From Ophthalmolycus amberensis (lineage: Eukaryota > Chordata > Actinopteri > Perciformes > Zoarcidae): DNA of 64,000 bases. The stretch spans positions 55,773 to 119,772 of the forward strand of contig JAFEUB010001113.1 of assembly GCA_024529925.1 (NCBI GenBank), written 5' to 3'. Under the pieces are notes generated by a model. That model saw nothing but the letters and a program-made list of their open reading frames with translations. It ran no database searches and was not told where the DNA came from. The stretch's first letter is position 1. Each line of letters begins with the position of its first letter. The position numbers were made by a program, and so were the translations under genes. Of the stretch, positions 45,392-56,573 are shown one piece after another.

Positions 45392-46864
45392 GTAATTATA
45401 GGTGCAATGGAATGGGTCAATTGGGGAACCATATGCTCTCTGGCTGTTGATCCATGGCTTCCAGTCTTGGTATGTTTTGTTGACGCAAGGCTGTTCCCTC
45501 TGTGCGGATTATCATGGCACGGATGTCTCCCAATGCCAATTTATCCGCTGCTGTGAGTTTTTCAAAGACACGGATCCACGGATTGGCTCCACCTGCCAGC
45601 GGTGGCAGCGCCTTTTCCAGTGCGTCCATGTCTCGATGTCCCCATGGCACAAACTCAGCTTGTCCGTTGGATTTTACCAGCAGGGGGTACTGTTGGGTCT
45701 GGGCTAATGGTGTCATCTCACCTCTTACAGGATAGATATGATCTCCATAGCGCTCTGGTTGCCTCCTGCTCCTGTGGGATCGTCTGGCCGGTGAGCGACC
45801 TCCAGCTTTTCCTCTTACTCTCTCTCCTCATCGTCGTCAGCGCCACTGGCGGTTGCTATCTGTCTGTTCTTGGGGGTGAGGAACAAGTAACCTTTTGCTT
45901 TATACTCACCCATCCTCAGATCCCCTTCCTTTTCCTCTTCACTTTTTTCCTGTCTTCCTTTCTTGCCTGATGTCAATTCTTGATGGTTTCTAAACCACTC
46001 TTGTTCCCAGATAAGCTGTCCGTTCTCTGTTTGTCCACTCGTTGGCCAATGTTGTTCCAGGGGCAGCTTCTCCATTTCCATCTCTTTTTGCTGATGTCTG
46101 GCACGCTTCTCTGGATCTTGGGCATCATTGGAGGGCCATGAGGTCTCTCCTCCAACTTCGCCCCCCATTGCCCCTGGCTGGTCATGGCAACTTTCTGGAG
46201 TACTCACCTTCAGTTCTGACCTGTCCGTCTGTGGGCTGACGCTTTCAAGCTCGTCCCCAGAACTGCTTCCCTCTTCACTCTCCACGTCCATATCCAATGT
46301 TCCCCCCTTGACTTTGTACACAGGTGCTTGGATTGAGGGATAGATGGTTCTCTTCACTTTCACATATGGCGGGGGAGGTGAGGAAAGCTCAGTCTGTCCG
46401 TGTGCTTCTGTCAGCACTGACGGATATACTGGTGTGTAGACAGGGGTGTCAGGTCTGGGAGTGGTGGTGGATTTGAAGTCAGTCTCCTTCAGGACCTCAG
46501 GTAGTCCTACTGCATCTGGAAGGGTGTTCGGGTCGACCGCCTTCCAGTAAGTGAGCAGACGCTTGGTATCTGCACACCTCTTTTCTTCCATATTGCGGGC
46601 CCTGCTCCTGCCTAATTTGTTCAGGCGACTGGCTCCCACATGATCTGCAACAGCGTTGTTCCTAGCCTTCGCAGCTTCTCTCCACACTTTGCATCTGTGT
46701 TCAGCCGTGGGTGCCGTCACCGTTGGAAACCACCCGTTCCTCTGCCACTTCTTCAGATATTTTCTCATCCTCTCCCATTCCTTTCCCCTCTCTTTGGGCA
46801 CCGTTTGGTCCTCCATCCTTTCTCTGGCTCTTCCCAGCATTTCCTGAGTGGTTAGCAAGGCCAT
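45392..46864 (-). pseudogene. Retroviral gag, frame-disrupted
   Basis: The first frame (ATG at 46864 to 45815, 349 codons) starts MALLTTQEML, lacks an N-terminal Gly for myristoylation, and carries a PPPPY late-domain motif (about 46365-46380) and an acidic, Pro-rich middle. A shift in a GAGAGAGAG run near 45817 moves the frame; the next block (45716-45417) contains a capsid-like start with LEKALPPLAGGANPWIRVFE. Another shift near 45415 leads into the pol frame. Nucleocapsid CCHC knuckles and the capsid major homology region were not recognised. Gag forms the particle core. Confidence 0.8.
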
Positions 46865-48991
46865 TCTATCGCCTAGGAGAGCTCAACGTTCACTCACCTG
46901 TCGTAGCGCCGTCCGCGTCAAAGTCGATTCTTCGGAACTGTGCAAAATAGTCAATGTACCAAAATTAGTCAATACAGGATAGGTGAAGAAATTGAAGTTA
47001 GAACTCTTAAATCAAACTCAACACCTAAATCAGAATCAGAATCAAGATCGCAATCAAGTTCCAAATTAGAAAGTTTAAAATCAAAATTAAGATTAAATTA
47101 AAATTAAAAAATCAATAATTAATCAATTAAAAACCAAAATTAAAACTTAATTCAAAATCGGATTCAAATGGTTTTAAAATCGAAATTAAAATTAAATTAA
47201 AAAATTAATAATCAATCAATCCAAACTAATCTATATCAAAATTCAAATTCAATAACTGTATTCAAAAACATTCAATCAGCAAAGCCAATGCAAGTCAAAC
47301 TGTTGAACTACAATTACAATCCACACTGCAATCATTGACACCTCAGCAACATCACACAGCACAATAATGAATCTTATTTACTAATGAATCACAATTAAGT
47401 TCAAGAATTGAATAAGCACAGCTGAAACCATTAATCTTTGTTAAAATGCTGAATTAAAACCAAAGTCAACAACTAAAGTTATAATGCTTAATTAAAACTA
47501 GAGTCAAGATATAAGCTCACAGGTCCTGGACAATGAATCTCTAAAAACTGTATTGTTGTAATTTATCTATTAATCCACTGGGTGGCGTACTTCTTATATT
47601 ATAAAACCATGCTGTGATTGTCTCTCTAAGCCACCAGATGTCAGCCTGTTTTAGTACCAATGTAATTACAGATTCCAAACACTAGGACTATTATCATCTA
47701 GCAGTTACACCTCCTCACCACTAGGTAGTAGAGTTGCTTTATATTCTTCTTCTACGCTTTTCTGTCAACAGGAAGTTCTACCTCAAACTGGTTGTTTTGG
47801 TAAAGGATATGCTAACAGCTATGCTAACGACAAAAACGGAGCTTCTATTAAAGAATACGCACACACACGTTTCACCAAAATCCCACTCATTAATTCCCCA
47901 CATACCCCTTTGTCTCCTCTCACCATCCACCGGTTATTTTCTTTTTATAAACACTTTTATTTTCCTTACACAGTACAATAAAGCGGAGCTACACCGTAGC
48001 TAACGCTAGCTTCTGCACTTCGGAAACAGGTCATGCAATGTTATTTCATCATTTAAACGTCTTTCCACGCTGCTAAAACACAGACTAGTCACACGTATTA
48101 TTGGACTTATTGTCCGGTTTTATTTAACCTTAAATCCTCTGGTTTAACCAGCTTTTTAGCTTCTCCAGACTCGCCGTTCGTCCTAATCACCGCGCGAGTT
48201 CTCACTCTAGCTGGCCAGCGACCATTCCCCCAGTCTGTCTAGTTCCACCAAAAAGCTCATTATTCTACTTATCCGAAACATCCACACGATTGCTTAATTT
48301 CATGCACAGCCAAACGCACACGAGAGAGAACTCAAGACCGATGTATCACCCCTTGTGTTCTGGTCACAGAAGCTACTCCCGCTAGCATTAGCTTCCTCTA
48401 AGCAGCTTACCGAACTCAACCCGACACGTGGCCCAGACCTGCACCGAACCGTGGTTCGAAGACCCGCGAGGCCACGATGTTTCAGTTTAGCCAAGCTACA
48501 AATAACTGCTTTTGAACTCGTTATCTCCCAGACCCAGCTGTGCCCCTCTTAAGCCAGAGAGTCTCTCAAAATAAGCACGCTAGTTAGCCCAGCAGATAAC
48601 CGTTCGTGAATTCCAATGTGATGTTATTATAACAGCGCTGTTATCTTTAATTTCTTTATTCTGGATCCTCTGTATTCTCTGGACTAGTCCCTTAGTGCAT
48701 CATGCAAATATACACTCACTGCAAACTGCAATTCACTCAGCTCAAATCGACCCGCTCACACACTTTTTTTCTTCTCCGCACCCAATCTCCCACGAACAAA
48801 GGCACGCTCAGCAGGGCAAACGCCGGTCGGCCACATCTCCGCTAATTGTCCTAAATCTACCTAGACAGACTTCGTTAGGTGCTGTTCTTACCTTGTATAG
48901 GCGCCTGGAGATGTGAGCGACCGATGCCGTCCTGCATGCGTGTCCCGTTCCAAGAGGATTGTCCTGTCGCGGTCGTCCAAATTCGTCCACG
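46865..48991 (-). other. Retroviral 5' leader
   Basis: About 2.1 kb between gag and the 5' LTR. It includes a low-complexity A/T-rich stretch (46950-47260) of AATTAAAA-like repeats. The primer-binding site should lie just left of 48992; the element-sense sequence there starts CGTGGACGAATTTGG, and I could not assign a tRNA. No coding region recognised. Confidence 0.6.
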
Positions 48992-49604
48992 TGTGAAAAG
49001 CACACGTGGACTGATAGCTTTTCAGTCACACGGTGCTAAAAACGTTACCGAAACTGGTTTACCGTCAAGAAGGATTTTAATCCTGCTGTTGCAATTACAG
49101 TTATACAATGGTGTACATTAATCTCATGAAATAATACACTATTCGCCCACTTTGGAAAAAACTCTCCCTAACCCCAGGAAACACGTCTTTCCCAGGATTC
49201 GAACTAACCGGAGAGAAAAATGCCTTTCTATATCCCGCCCACATATTCGTTCGCGACTCCTCCCCTTCCGTCTATCTCAATGTTTATTAGCTAACTTCTC
49301 TATGCACTTCAGTAAACGCCTATCTCCACATCTCTCTCTCCCTGAGCTGCCAACACATTCAAATTCTGTCAGTTATGGCTTACTCCCTTCTATGATAATC
49401 CTTCAGTATAAAAGCTAAGCTTCTGCAACTTTGGCAGAAGCTTCATGTCTTTTAGCCTTTAATCCTACAACACTTTATGTTTATCTTAATTATGCATTGC
49501 CAAAACACTTATGATTATGACTAATTATGAATTCCTAATTATGAATTATTAAACACTTTTATTATATCTACTGAACATACAGTTCTTTGCTCAAATTTCT
49601 TACA
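48992..49604 (-). repeat. Retroviral 5' LTR
   Basis: 613 bases from TGTAAGAAATTTG (right, element sense) to CTTTTCACA (left). It matches the 3' LTR except at two positions noted by eye and a roughly 37-base difference at the inner end. Confidence 0.88.
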
Positions 49605-49774
49605 ATTGCGAAAAGAAATGACGGCCAGGTGAAAGGCTTCCAGTCGATAAACCACGGCCCCTTTCCGGCGCTACGCGATTTTGCGGCGTTTGGTGTGAAC
49701 ACGACCGGCGGCGCGTTGGACGCGATTTTGCGGCGCGTCAAAAAATTGACGCGTTTGGTGTGAACGCAGCATAA

Positions 49775-51205
49775 GAACTTAAAACTGCTCCATCCCAGCT
49801 TCACTGATGTCGACAGGGGTGTGTGTCTTCGCCTCCTTTTTTTTTTCTAAAATCAACAATCAGGTCCTTGGTTTTACTGACATAGGATGTTGAGCACCAC
49901 TCTGCAAGATTGTTTAATTCTCAGATTGGAGTGAGACGAGGAGAAAAGGTGATGTGGTGATCTTCGCAATAGAACATCTTTGACGTGTCGAGTCTTGGCC
50001 AATCAGCGTTCAGATGTCTACACCGTCTTCATTTCCCTCCGTTAAAGTTTAAGTTCCGTTATAGTTCAGACTTGCTGGGTTAAGTTAACGTCCACTGCAT
50101 GCGGAACTTTGTCGACTGTTAACGTTCGTCGTTATCGCAATTTAGGAGGAAAAAACGTAACGTGATGAAACATGCAGCCCCCCGTGTTCCGGTTCAGTTC
50201 ACGCGGTCACTCATTAACGTTAAACCCGAACACCGGCACATGGTTGCAGGTTGTTTGTTTTAACTCAAAGTAGAATGAGGCGATTTCGTGGTCAGAATAA
50301 CTTTCATGACCACGAAACATGAGGCCCAGATTCTGATGAGATGATGAGGTCAAAGAGCTTCAGGGAGAGGAGGCTGGTTGTGTAGCGCAGCTTGACGCAG
50401 AGCTGGGCCTGGATAAAGGTGGAGCTGGGCCTGGATAAAGGTGGAGGTCTAAACAGACGTGAGTACAGCTTCCTGCTGTCACAGTATTTTAAATACATTG
50501 ATATTCAGGGAATGCTAAATGCAGCCTCTGCTCCAAGGAGATGAACTACAGCAACAAGGGCTCACATGTCCTCTCGTCACACTGTTCACACTGTTCACTG
50601 TAATGACCACAGTAAGTGTACTAACAGGCCCAACAGTCCCACGTTGCTCTCAATAACCCTGAAGTAATGAGAGGGTTAAGGTGCCTGTACCTTCATTTCA
50701 GCAGGTTGCTAATGCAGAGGTGTGTATAGATCACAGCTATTATTTCACTCTTGATAAGCTACCTTAGCCAGAGTAGATTATCATTTTCATTTAAATAATT
50801 CAACTGGATTGAATTAAGTAACAGTGGAAGTTAATATGAAGCCATACAGTAACAGGGTTCAATGAAAACGAATCACTTTATTTGTACAGGTGATGGTTCT
50901 CGCTACTCTTGCATATCTTTTTTTTTTATATGACTAAAACTTTAGAAAATGAGACCTCGGTCTCTATGGATTGTGTCGAAATAAAGGTTGATATTAATAA
51001 TAGAGCTGAAATAGTGATTAATAGCTAATAATAACTAATAATAAATTAGTTTTTTGCTTAAAGTAAATGTCTTATCACTTAATTTTCTTCTCAGAGTACA
51101 CCAGAATGCTACATTTTAAACCTCATATTTAAAATAAAATTGTCGGAGCACCCCCCCGACAGGGTTTCGGGCTTGTCACCTGTTTCACCTCTCATGAGTT
51201 TGCAG
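49775..51205. other. amot intron 7, unassigned
   Basis: Mostly unique-looking. A 22-base unit (GAGCTGGGCCTGGATAAAGG) is duplicated in tandem at about 50401-50445. No gene or transposon recognised. Confidence 0.45.
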
Positions 51206-51210
51206 GTATG

Positions 51211-51510
51211 AGGTATGTTTATGCATGCCAGTGGCACTAATCACTCATATGTTTAAAATGAAAACATCAATTTGAATAGCTTGTATGCATGATTATCATG
51301 CAATTAATTGACAGACAATGTTGATACTGGCATTGGTATCAGCTGACAAGGTATGTTTATAAATGGCAGTGGCACAGCCACCCTACTCACTGTACCTTGC
51401 ACATGTTTAAAATGAAAACATGAATATATGAACCTGTGTATTATTTGAATAGCTTAGTATTGAATGCACAGTAAAGAGGTATGTTTATACATGGCACTAG
51501 GCCCAGTTTA
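51211..51510. repeat. Degenerate 130-base tandem repeat
   Basis: The phrase AGGTATGTTTAT followed by a GCAGTGGCAC-like stretch recurs at 51211, 51349 and 51477, and GTTTAAAATGAAAACAT recurs within the units. The spacing is 138 and 128 bases. Confidence 0.7.
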
Positions 51511-51805
51511 ATATAAAACACAATTTTATACAATATATATATATAGTCGGGGGTCCCTGCTCCATCTGTCTATCAGTTTGGGGGTCCGTGGCCTGAAAAA
51601 CATTGAACACCCCTGCTCTAAACCAAACAGGAAGTCGGACATTTTGAATTTGATGACGTTTTTGTAACTTCAAACTTGTCACACATTTAAAATCCTGAAT
51701 GTAGCTATCTGATGTGATTTTAATGTTAGAGTGGCCAGTTGGCTCAATAGCGCCCCCTACAATATTTCAACGATGCAGCCCTCGCAGTACGTTTCACCTA
51801 GATCA

Positions 51806-51972
51806 GAGGTCGGCAACCTTTACTATGCAAAGAGCCATTTTGCCCTATTTTCCACGAAATAAAATGTGTCTGGAACCGCAAAAGCTATTTGATATCACAT
51901 CTTATAAAGTTTTATATATAGTTATATATACAAACTAGTTTATCTTATTTATGAAATTATAGAACAAGAATT
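51806..51972. mobile_element. hAT fragment (GGTCGGCAACC end), truncated
   Basis: It shares GGTCGGCAACCTT, AAAGAGCCATTTTGCCCTAT and the following 120 bases with the left end of the hAT at 20744. The right end is missing where the next repeat starts. Confidence 0.8.
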
Positions 51973-54215
51973 AAAGCTGCAAGCAGCGATGTACAGGCCC
52001 TCGCACCTTCCCGCGTCTCGGGGGTACTGGCGGGACGCCGGCAGAAGCGACCATAAATATCTGCGACCATCAGACAGCGCGCCCACAAGTTAGACGTATT
52101 TTTAATGCTTGGACTGTGTGACGCAGAAATTATGTAGTGCAAATATTCCACCAGTTCCTGTATCCACTTTGTGGCGCGAGAAAACACGCGCAAACATGCA
52201 TTATGATGTTGCTCTATATCAAGTATAGACCACATCATGTAAATATCATGTAAATCGGATTCAGTTTGTCACATAACGCTGTCTTCCTGTTGCCAGTAGA
52301 TGGCGCTATGACTTTGAGTGAAAATTGGCTTGTAGACATCCTCAGGCCATGACTGACAGATTTGAGCAAGTACAGTGGAGTTATATCAGCTTGTTGTTTA
52401 ATGGCGAATCACGTACAATGGCCGCCACGGCTACGCCATTCCATCAAACATAAAGCTTTGAGTATCTTTTAATTGCAAAGGTCTTTAGATTATACTGACC
52501 AAATTTGAAAAGGATCTGAGAAAGTCTCTAGGAATCTACATAACTATGTCACCAGGGGACTATAATCCCATACAAGGGCTGGGTAACTGCATTGAACAAA
52601 TCAACAACTGGATGTGCCAGAATTTTCTTCAATTAAACAAAGATAAAACAGAAGTTGTTGTTTTTGGTACCAATGACGAACAATTGAAAATCACCGCTCA
52701 GCTTCAATCACTGATGTTAAAACCCACAAACCAAGCCAGAAATCTAGGTGTAGTTATGGATTCAGACCTCAACCTGAACAGCCATATCAAGACAATTACA
52801 AAATCAGCCTACTATCACCTGAAGAATATATCAAGGATTAGAGGACTTATGTCTCAACAGGATTTGGAAAAACTTGTCCATGCATTTATCTTCAGCAGAC
52901 TGGACTACTGTAACGGTGTGTTTACAGGTCTCTGTAAAAAATCCGTCAGAAAGCTGCAGCTGATTCAGAACGCTGCAGCTCGAGTCCTCACTAAGACCAG
53001 GAGGGTGGATCACATCACCCCAGTTCTGAGGTCTTTGCACTGGCTTCCTGTCCAACAAAGAATTGACTTTAAAATCCTGCTGTTGGTTTACAAAGCACTG
53101 AATGGTTTAGGGCCAAAATACTTCCCTGATCTGCTGCTACCTTATGAACCATCCCGACCCCTTAGGTCGTCTGGGACCGGTCTACTTTCTGTTCCCAGAG
53201 TCAGAACTAAACATGGAGAAGCAGCGTTCAGTTTTTCTGCTCCACATATCTGGAACAAAGTCCCAGAAAGCTGCAGGTCTGCTGAGACCCTCAGCTCATT
53301 TAAATCAAGATTGAAGACTTTTCTGTGCTGCCTTTAATTGAACCACATTCAATTAATATATTAATCAATTTCCTGCATTTCTGCATTTTACTACTGCATT
53401 TTATTTCTTACACTGTTCTTAATTGCTGTTAAATCTCCTTTTCTTTTGCCTTATGTTTTGATGCTTTTAATGGTTTTAAAAGGACTGCACAATATATCGC
53501 CATTTCCTCCGGGACCGAGTTCGTGCAAGGCGTACACTATAAAACGCAGATCGGCAGAGATCTTTTCCAGACGTGGTTTGTGTGCGAGTAATTGCAGAAT
53601 TGCGGCAGTGTATGGTTGATTGCGTGCAGCGTAATGTCTCAGGGAGACATCGATTATTGTTTCAATGTATGTTTTAAATCTCCTTTACTTTTGCCTTTAT
53701 GCTTTTAATGGTTTCATGTGAAGCACTTTGAATTACCTTGTTGTTGAAATGTGCTATACAAATAAACTTGCCTTGCCTTGCCTTGCCTAGGAGGAGTTCG
53801 TTAAAGTATAGCAACTAGAAATCAAGGGAAAATTCACACAAAAATGAAAATGGCCGACTTCCTGATAATTTTTGAGCATTATCCCAAGACAGTCTTTTAA
53901 ATCTTCATGTGATACATGTTCCTACCAAATTTCATACATGTAGGTCAAACGTAGCGCTGGGGCTGCGTTTTTGAATATTTGTAGGGGGCGCTATCGAGGC
54001 AATTTGAAAGGGTCAAGCCAAAAAGCCATATGAAATATTTATTTCCATCACCTATGACACCTGTGCAAAGTTCCAAGGCTTGTTGAGCATCCTAAGTCAC
54101 AGAAAAATAAGTCACATTTTTCATGGCGAGTGACGCATTGCCACGGCAATAGTGTTTAACGACAACTCACAATATTCATGATGACGCATCATCAATTTCT
54201 TGTGTCGTTTTTGCC
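51973..54215 (+). repeat. Unclassified GCAAGCAGC family, plus-strand copy split by L2
   Basis: It starts ATTAAAGCTGCAAGCAGCGATG and contains TAGATGGCGCTATGACTTTG and CACGTACAATGGCCGCCAC. It is broken at 52528 by L2 copy B with the duplication CTAGGA, and resumes at 53787 with GGAGTTCGTTAAAGTATAGC, TTTTTCATGGCGAGTGACGC. Its end abuts the inverted copy at 54222. Confidence 0.7.
52534..53786 (+). mobile_element. 5'-truncated L2 LINE (copy B)
   Basis: Target duplication CTAGGA at 52528-52533 and 53787-53792, and a CTTGCCTTGCCTTGCC tail. A 263-codon frame (52546-53337) covers the end of reverse transcriptase: QLNKDKTEVVVFG, NLGVVMDSDLNLNSHIK, HAFIFSRLDYCNGVF, LHWLPVQQRIDFKILLL. The 3' untranslated part is partly duplicated (TAAATCTCCTTT recurs at 53430 and 53667) with about 170 foreign bases in between (about 53483-53655). 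Confidence 0.92.
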
Positions 54216-54221
54216 ATTTCC

Positions 54222-55192
54222 AGGTCCTGTACTTTAACAAACTCCTCCTCGGGAATTATTCAGATCAACTGAGATCAATTTGGTCAGAACAATCTAAAGA
54301 CCTTAGTGAATAAAAGTTACTGTCAAACAACATGGACGTGGTGTGGCGGCCATTTTACATGGTTCGCCATCATCCATCAAGCTGTTGTAACTCAACTGTA
54401 CTTTGTCAAAACTGTCCCAAACTTGTCATGCTTGATGACTGTCATGACTTTAGGACTTCTGCATGCCAATATTAACTCATAGTAATAGTGCCACCTACTG
54501 GCAACCACAGACGTAAGCAGGATTCTATAACTACAGCGGCCTAAACACTGAACTTATTAAAAGGCTTCGTGGGCACACCACCAGAAAAAGACTTCTCTGA
54601 TCTAAATATATGCAAACTAAGATGTTTGGAGAGCAGAAATTGGATAACAGTGGTTCTCAAACCATGTCAGTGGGCATTAGTGTAAATTATCTGTCCAGAG
54701 CTTCTACATGAGAATTAGGTTACATTTTACAATGAATGAATCACACTAAAATCTAAAATTACAGAAGAGCTTAAAATGAAGTGTTCAATTAAAGTGTTCA
54801 AGTAAAAGCAAATGACTACTGTTTTGTTAACTTTCATGTCAGTCCAAATACAATCAGCAGGACACTGCAGGGAGTTGAACCCCATCCCAGTAGGCTGACA
54901 GTCTGTTATGTTACAAACACTGAAGCACATTCACACACATTCATTTTCTTAATGATCTTTAAAGGCTTACATTTATGATTGTATCGGAGCTACTCTCAAA
55001 ACAATTGAGACTTAAGACCTGGCAACATGATCTTGCTACGCTGCTGGTCGACGCAGGAAATATCTAACTCGTGCACGCAGTGTATGATGGTTAAAGAAAT
55101 GCATGGCCGCGTCACCCAGAGTCCTTTCAATACCCTCGACGAGCGTGAAGTTGCGAGGGCCCGATCAATCCTGCTTGCAGCTTTAATTATTA
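54222..55192 (-). repeat. Unclassified GCAAGCAGC family, minus-strand copy
   Basis: Reads inverted relative to 56574-58660: CAGGTCCTGTACTTTAACAA at the left, TAGTGCCACCTACTGGCAAC near 54485, and GGGCCCGATCAATCCTGCTTGCAGCTTTAAT near 55160-55192. It forms an inverted pair across exon 8 with the downstream copy. Confidence 0.75.
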
Positions 55193-55410
55193 TCGCACCG
55201 GTTTCATCGCAAAAAGGAGGTGCTTAGGATACTGGTTGTGAGAGTGGGGCCACATCAGTGCATAGGCCTGCCAAAGCTGCTCCTACAGGTTCCCTGAGGT
55301 CATAAACACGTTGGAGCATATGGTATGTGCTGTTCCAGCGTGTATACACCTCTTGAATTAGCAAAATTAGTTTTTTACAGTTTTAACTCATTTTGGAGAT
55401 ACGCCATAAT

Positions 55411-55847
55411 TAGGGGTGTAACGGTTCACAAAATTCACGGTTCGGTTCGGTACAGTGGAGCCACGGTTCGGTACGTTTCGGTACAGTAGAAAACTATAAA
55501 TGCCAGAGAAATGTACTTGATTTTAAAATATATTTATTCATTACAACTAACATCATAAAGTTATTCTTTGACTTTGAACAATGATGGAACTATACCTGAG
55601 TGACCCATCTTCTGGGGTGTCTTCTTAGCAACACAAGCATAAAAAACAAAAACTGCTCCTTAATGTTATGTAGTATTGTTACTTACATCTTGCTTACATA
55701 TTGTATTGTTACTTACATCTTGCAAAAGAGATTTTTAAATAAAGGTTTAAATTTTTTTATTTAAACGTATTCGGTTCGTCATGCGTACCGAACCATGAGC
55801 CTCGTACCGAATGGTTCAATACGAATACGCGTATTGTTACACCCCTA
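55411..55847. mobile_element. hAT-type MITE (GGGTGTAACGG ends), copy 2
   Basis: The ends TAGGGGTGTAACGG and TTGTTACACCCCTA carry a perfect 8-base duplication GCCATAAT at 55403-55410 and 55848-55855. It is very similar to 1804-2250, with a small internal deletion and a short duplicated stretch near 55675-55720. Confidence 0.92.
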
Positions 55848-55855
55848 GCCATAAT

Positions 55856-56285
55856 GTAAGTAATTTTATGCGATGTGAGGTGTGTACAATAAAATCAAAC
55901 GCCACCTAGCCTACTTTATATATTATACTAGATAGGTTCACCTCTTAGCTTAACCCTATAAAAAAGGGGGCTCTGCCTGAGTGGTGGTTGCGATAGGCGG
56001 CAACTCTGCAGTGTTTGGTTGGGGGCTACCCTCAGACCAAATCCCAATAGTCTCTTCAGTTTTGGTTTCAGGATTCAGCACCAATGAATTGAATGTATGA
56101 GCATCACCAATTTTTATATTTAATTATGTTTATTTTATTTTATCATTATTGTATTTTTGTTAATATATTTTCCATGCACTGTAAGTGACCACCTATCTCA
56201 GGGTTGACAAGCATTCAGAACAGGTCAGCAATTTATTCTTAAGTCCTGTGAACGAGTTAGTTTTGAACTCTGTCCTGTTTTGCAG
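55856..56285. other. amot intron 7, last part
   Basis: No element recognised; it ends with the acceptor of exon 8. Confidence 0.5.
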
Positions 56286-56414
56286 GGATACATCTATAGC
56301 AATGATGAGCCATTCTCCAAGCAGCAGCTATGACATCTCGGTGGAGGCTCGAATTCAGAAGGAAGAAGAGGAGATTCTCATGGCCAATCGGCGCTGTTTG
56401 GACATGGAAAGCAG
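56286..56414 (+). CDS. amot: amot coding exon 8
   Basis: The acceptor is TGTTTTGCAG and the donor GCAG|GTAAAG; 129 bases, phase 2 on both sides, so skipping would preserve frame. Residues 745-787 read RDTSIAMMSHSPSSSYD through EARIQKEEEEILMANRRCL. The exon lies between inverted copies of an unclassified repeat (54222-55192 on the minus strand and 56574-58660 on the plus strand), and a small L2 tail sits 40 bases downstream. Confidence 0.93.
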
Positions 56415-56454
56415 GTAAAGCACTCTCCACATACATACAGCCACCCTGAGTTGC

Positions 56455-56573
56455 CAAGGCAAGGCAAGTTTATTTGTATATCACATTTCAACAACAAGGC
56501 AATTCAAAGTCCTTCACATAAAACCATTAAAAACACCAAAACATAATGCAAAAGAAAAGTAAATTTAAAAACA
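56455..56573 (-). mobile_element. Short L2 tail insertion (copy C)
   Basis: It reads GCCAAGGCAAGGCAAG followed by TTTATTTGTATATCACATTTC, the reverse-oriented 3' end of the L2 family, about 120 bases, fused to the next repeat. It lies 40 bases after exon 8. Confidence 0.85.

Larger units (their letters stand above)
37481..49604 (-). mobile_element. Class-I-type endogenous retrovirus, antisense to amot
   Basis: Two LTRs enclose gag, pol and env in minus-strand order, with a purine-rich tract adjoining the 3' LTR. The flanking duplication is ATAG (37477-37480) and ATTG (49605-49608), judged by alignment with the intact MITE, which reads GATAGCGGAAAG there. Pol is a single open frame; gag and env are frame-disrupted, and protease and nucleocapsid are not seen. 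A 1061-base Harbinger MITE (40810-41870) sits at the pol-env junction. A CX6CC transmembrane subunit, the PPPPY motif and a YVDD reverse transcriptase fit gamma/epsilon-like fish retroviruses. Confidence 0.9.
33918..49771. mobile_element. Harbinger-type MITE, outer copy, split by Gypsy and a retrovirus
   Basis: The left end AGGTGCGTTCACACC at 33918 follows TAA (33915-33917). The right end GGTGTGAACGCAGCA stops at 49771 before TAA (49772-49774). The MITE itself comprises 33918-34273, 37035-37480 and 49605-49771, as shown by collinearity with the uninterrupted copy at 40810-41870. The 3-base TWA duplication and the ends point to the PIF/Harbinger group. Confidence 0.9.
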
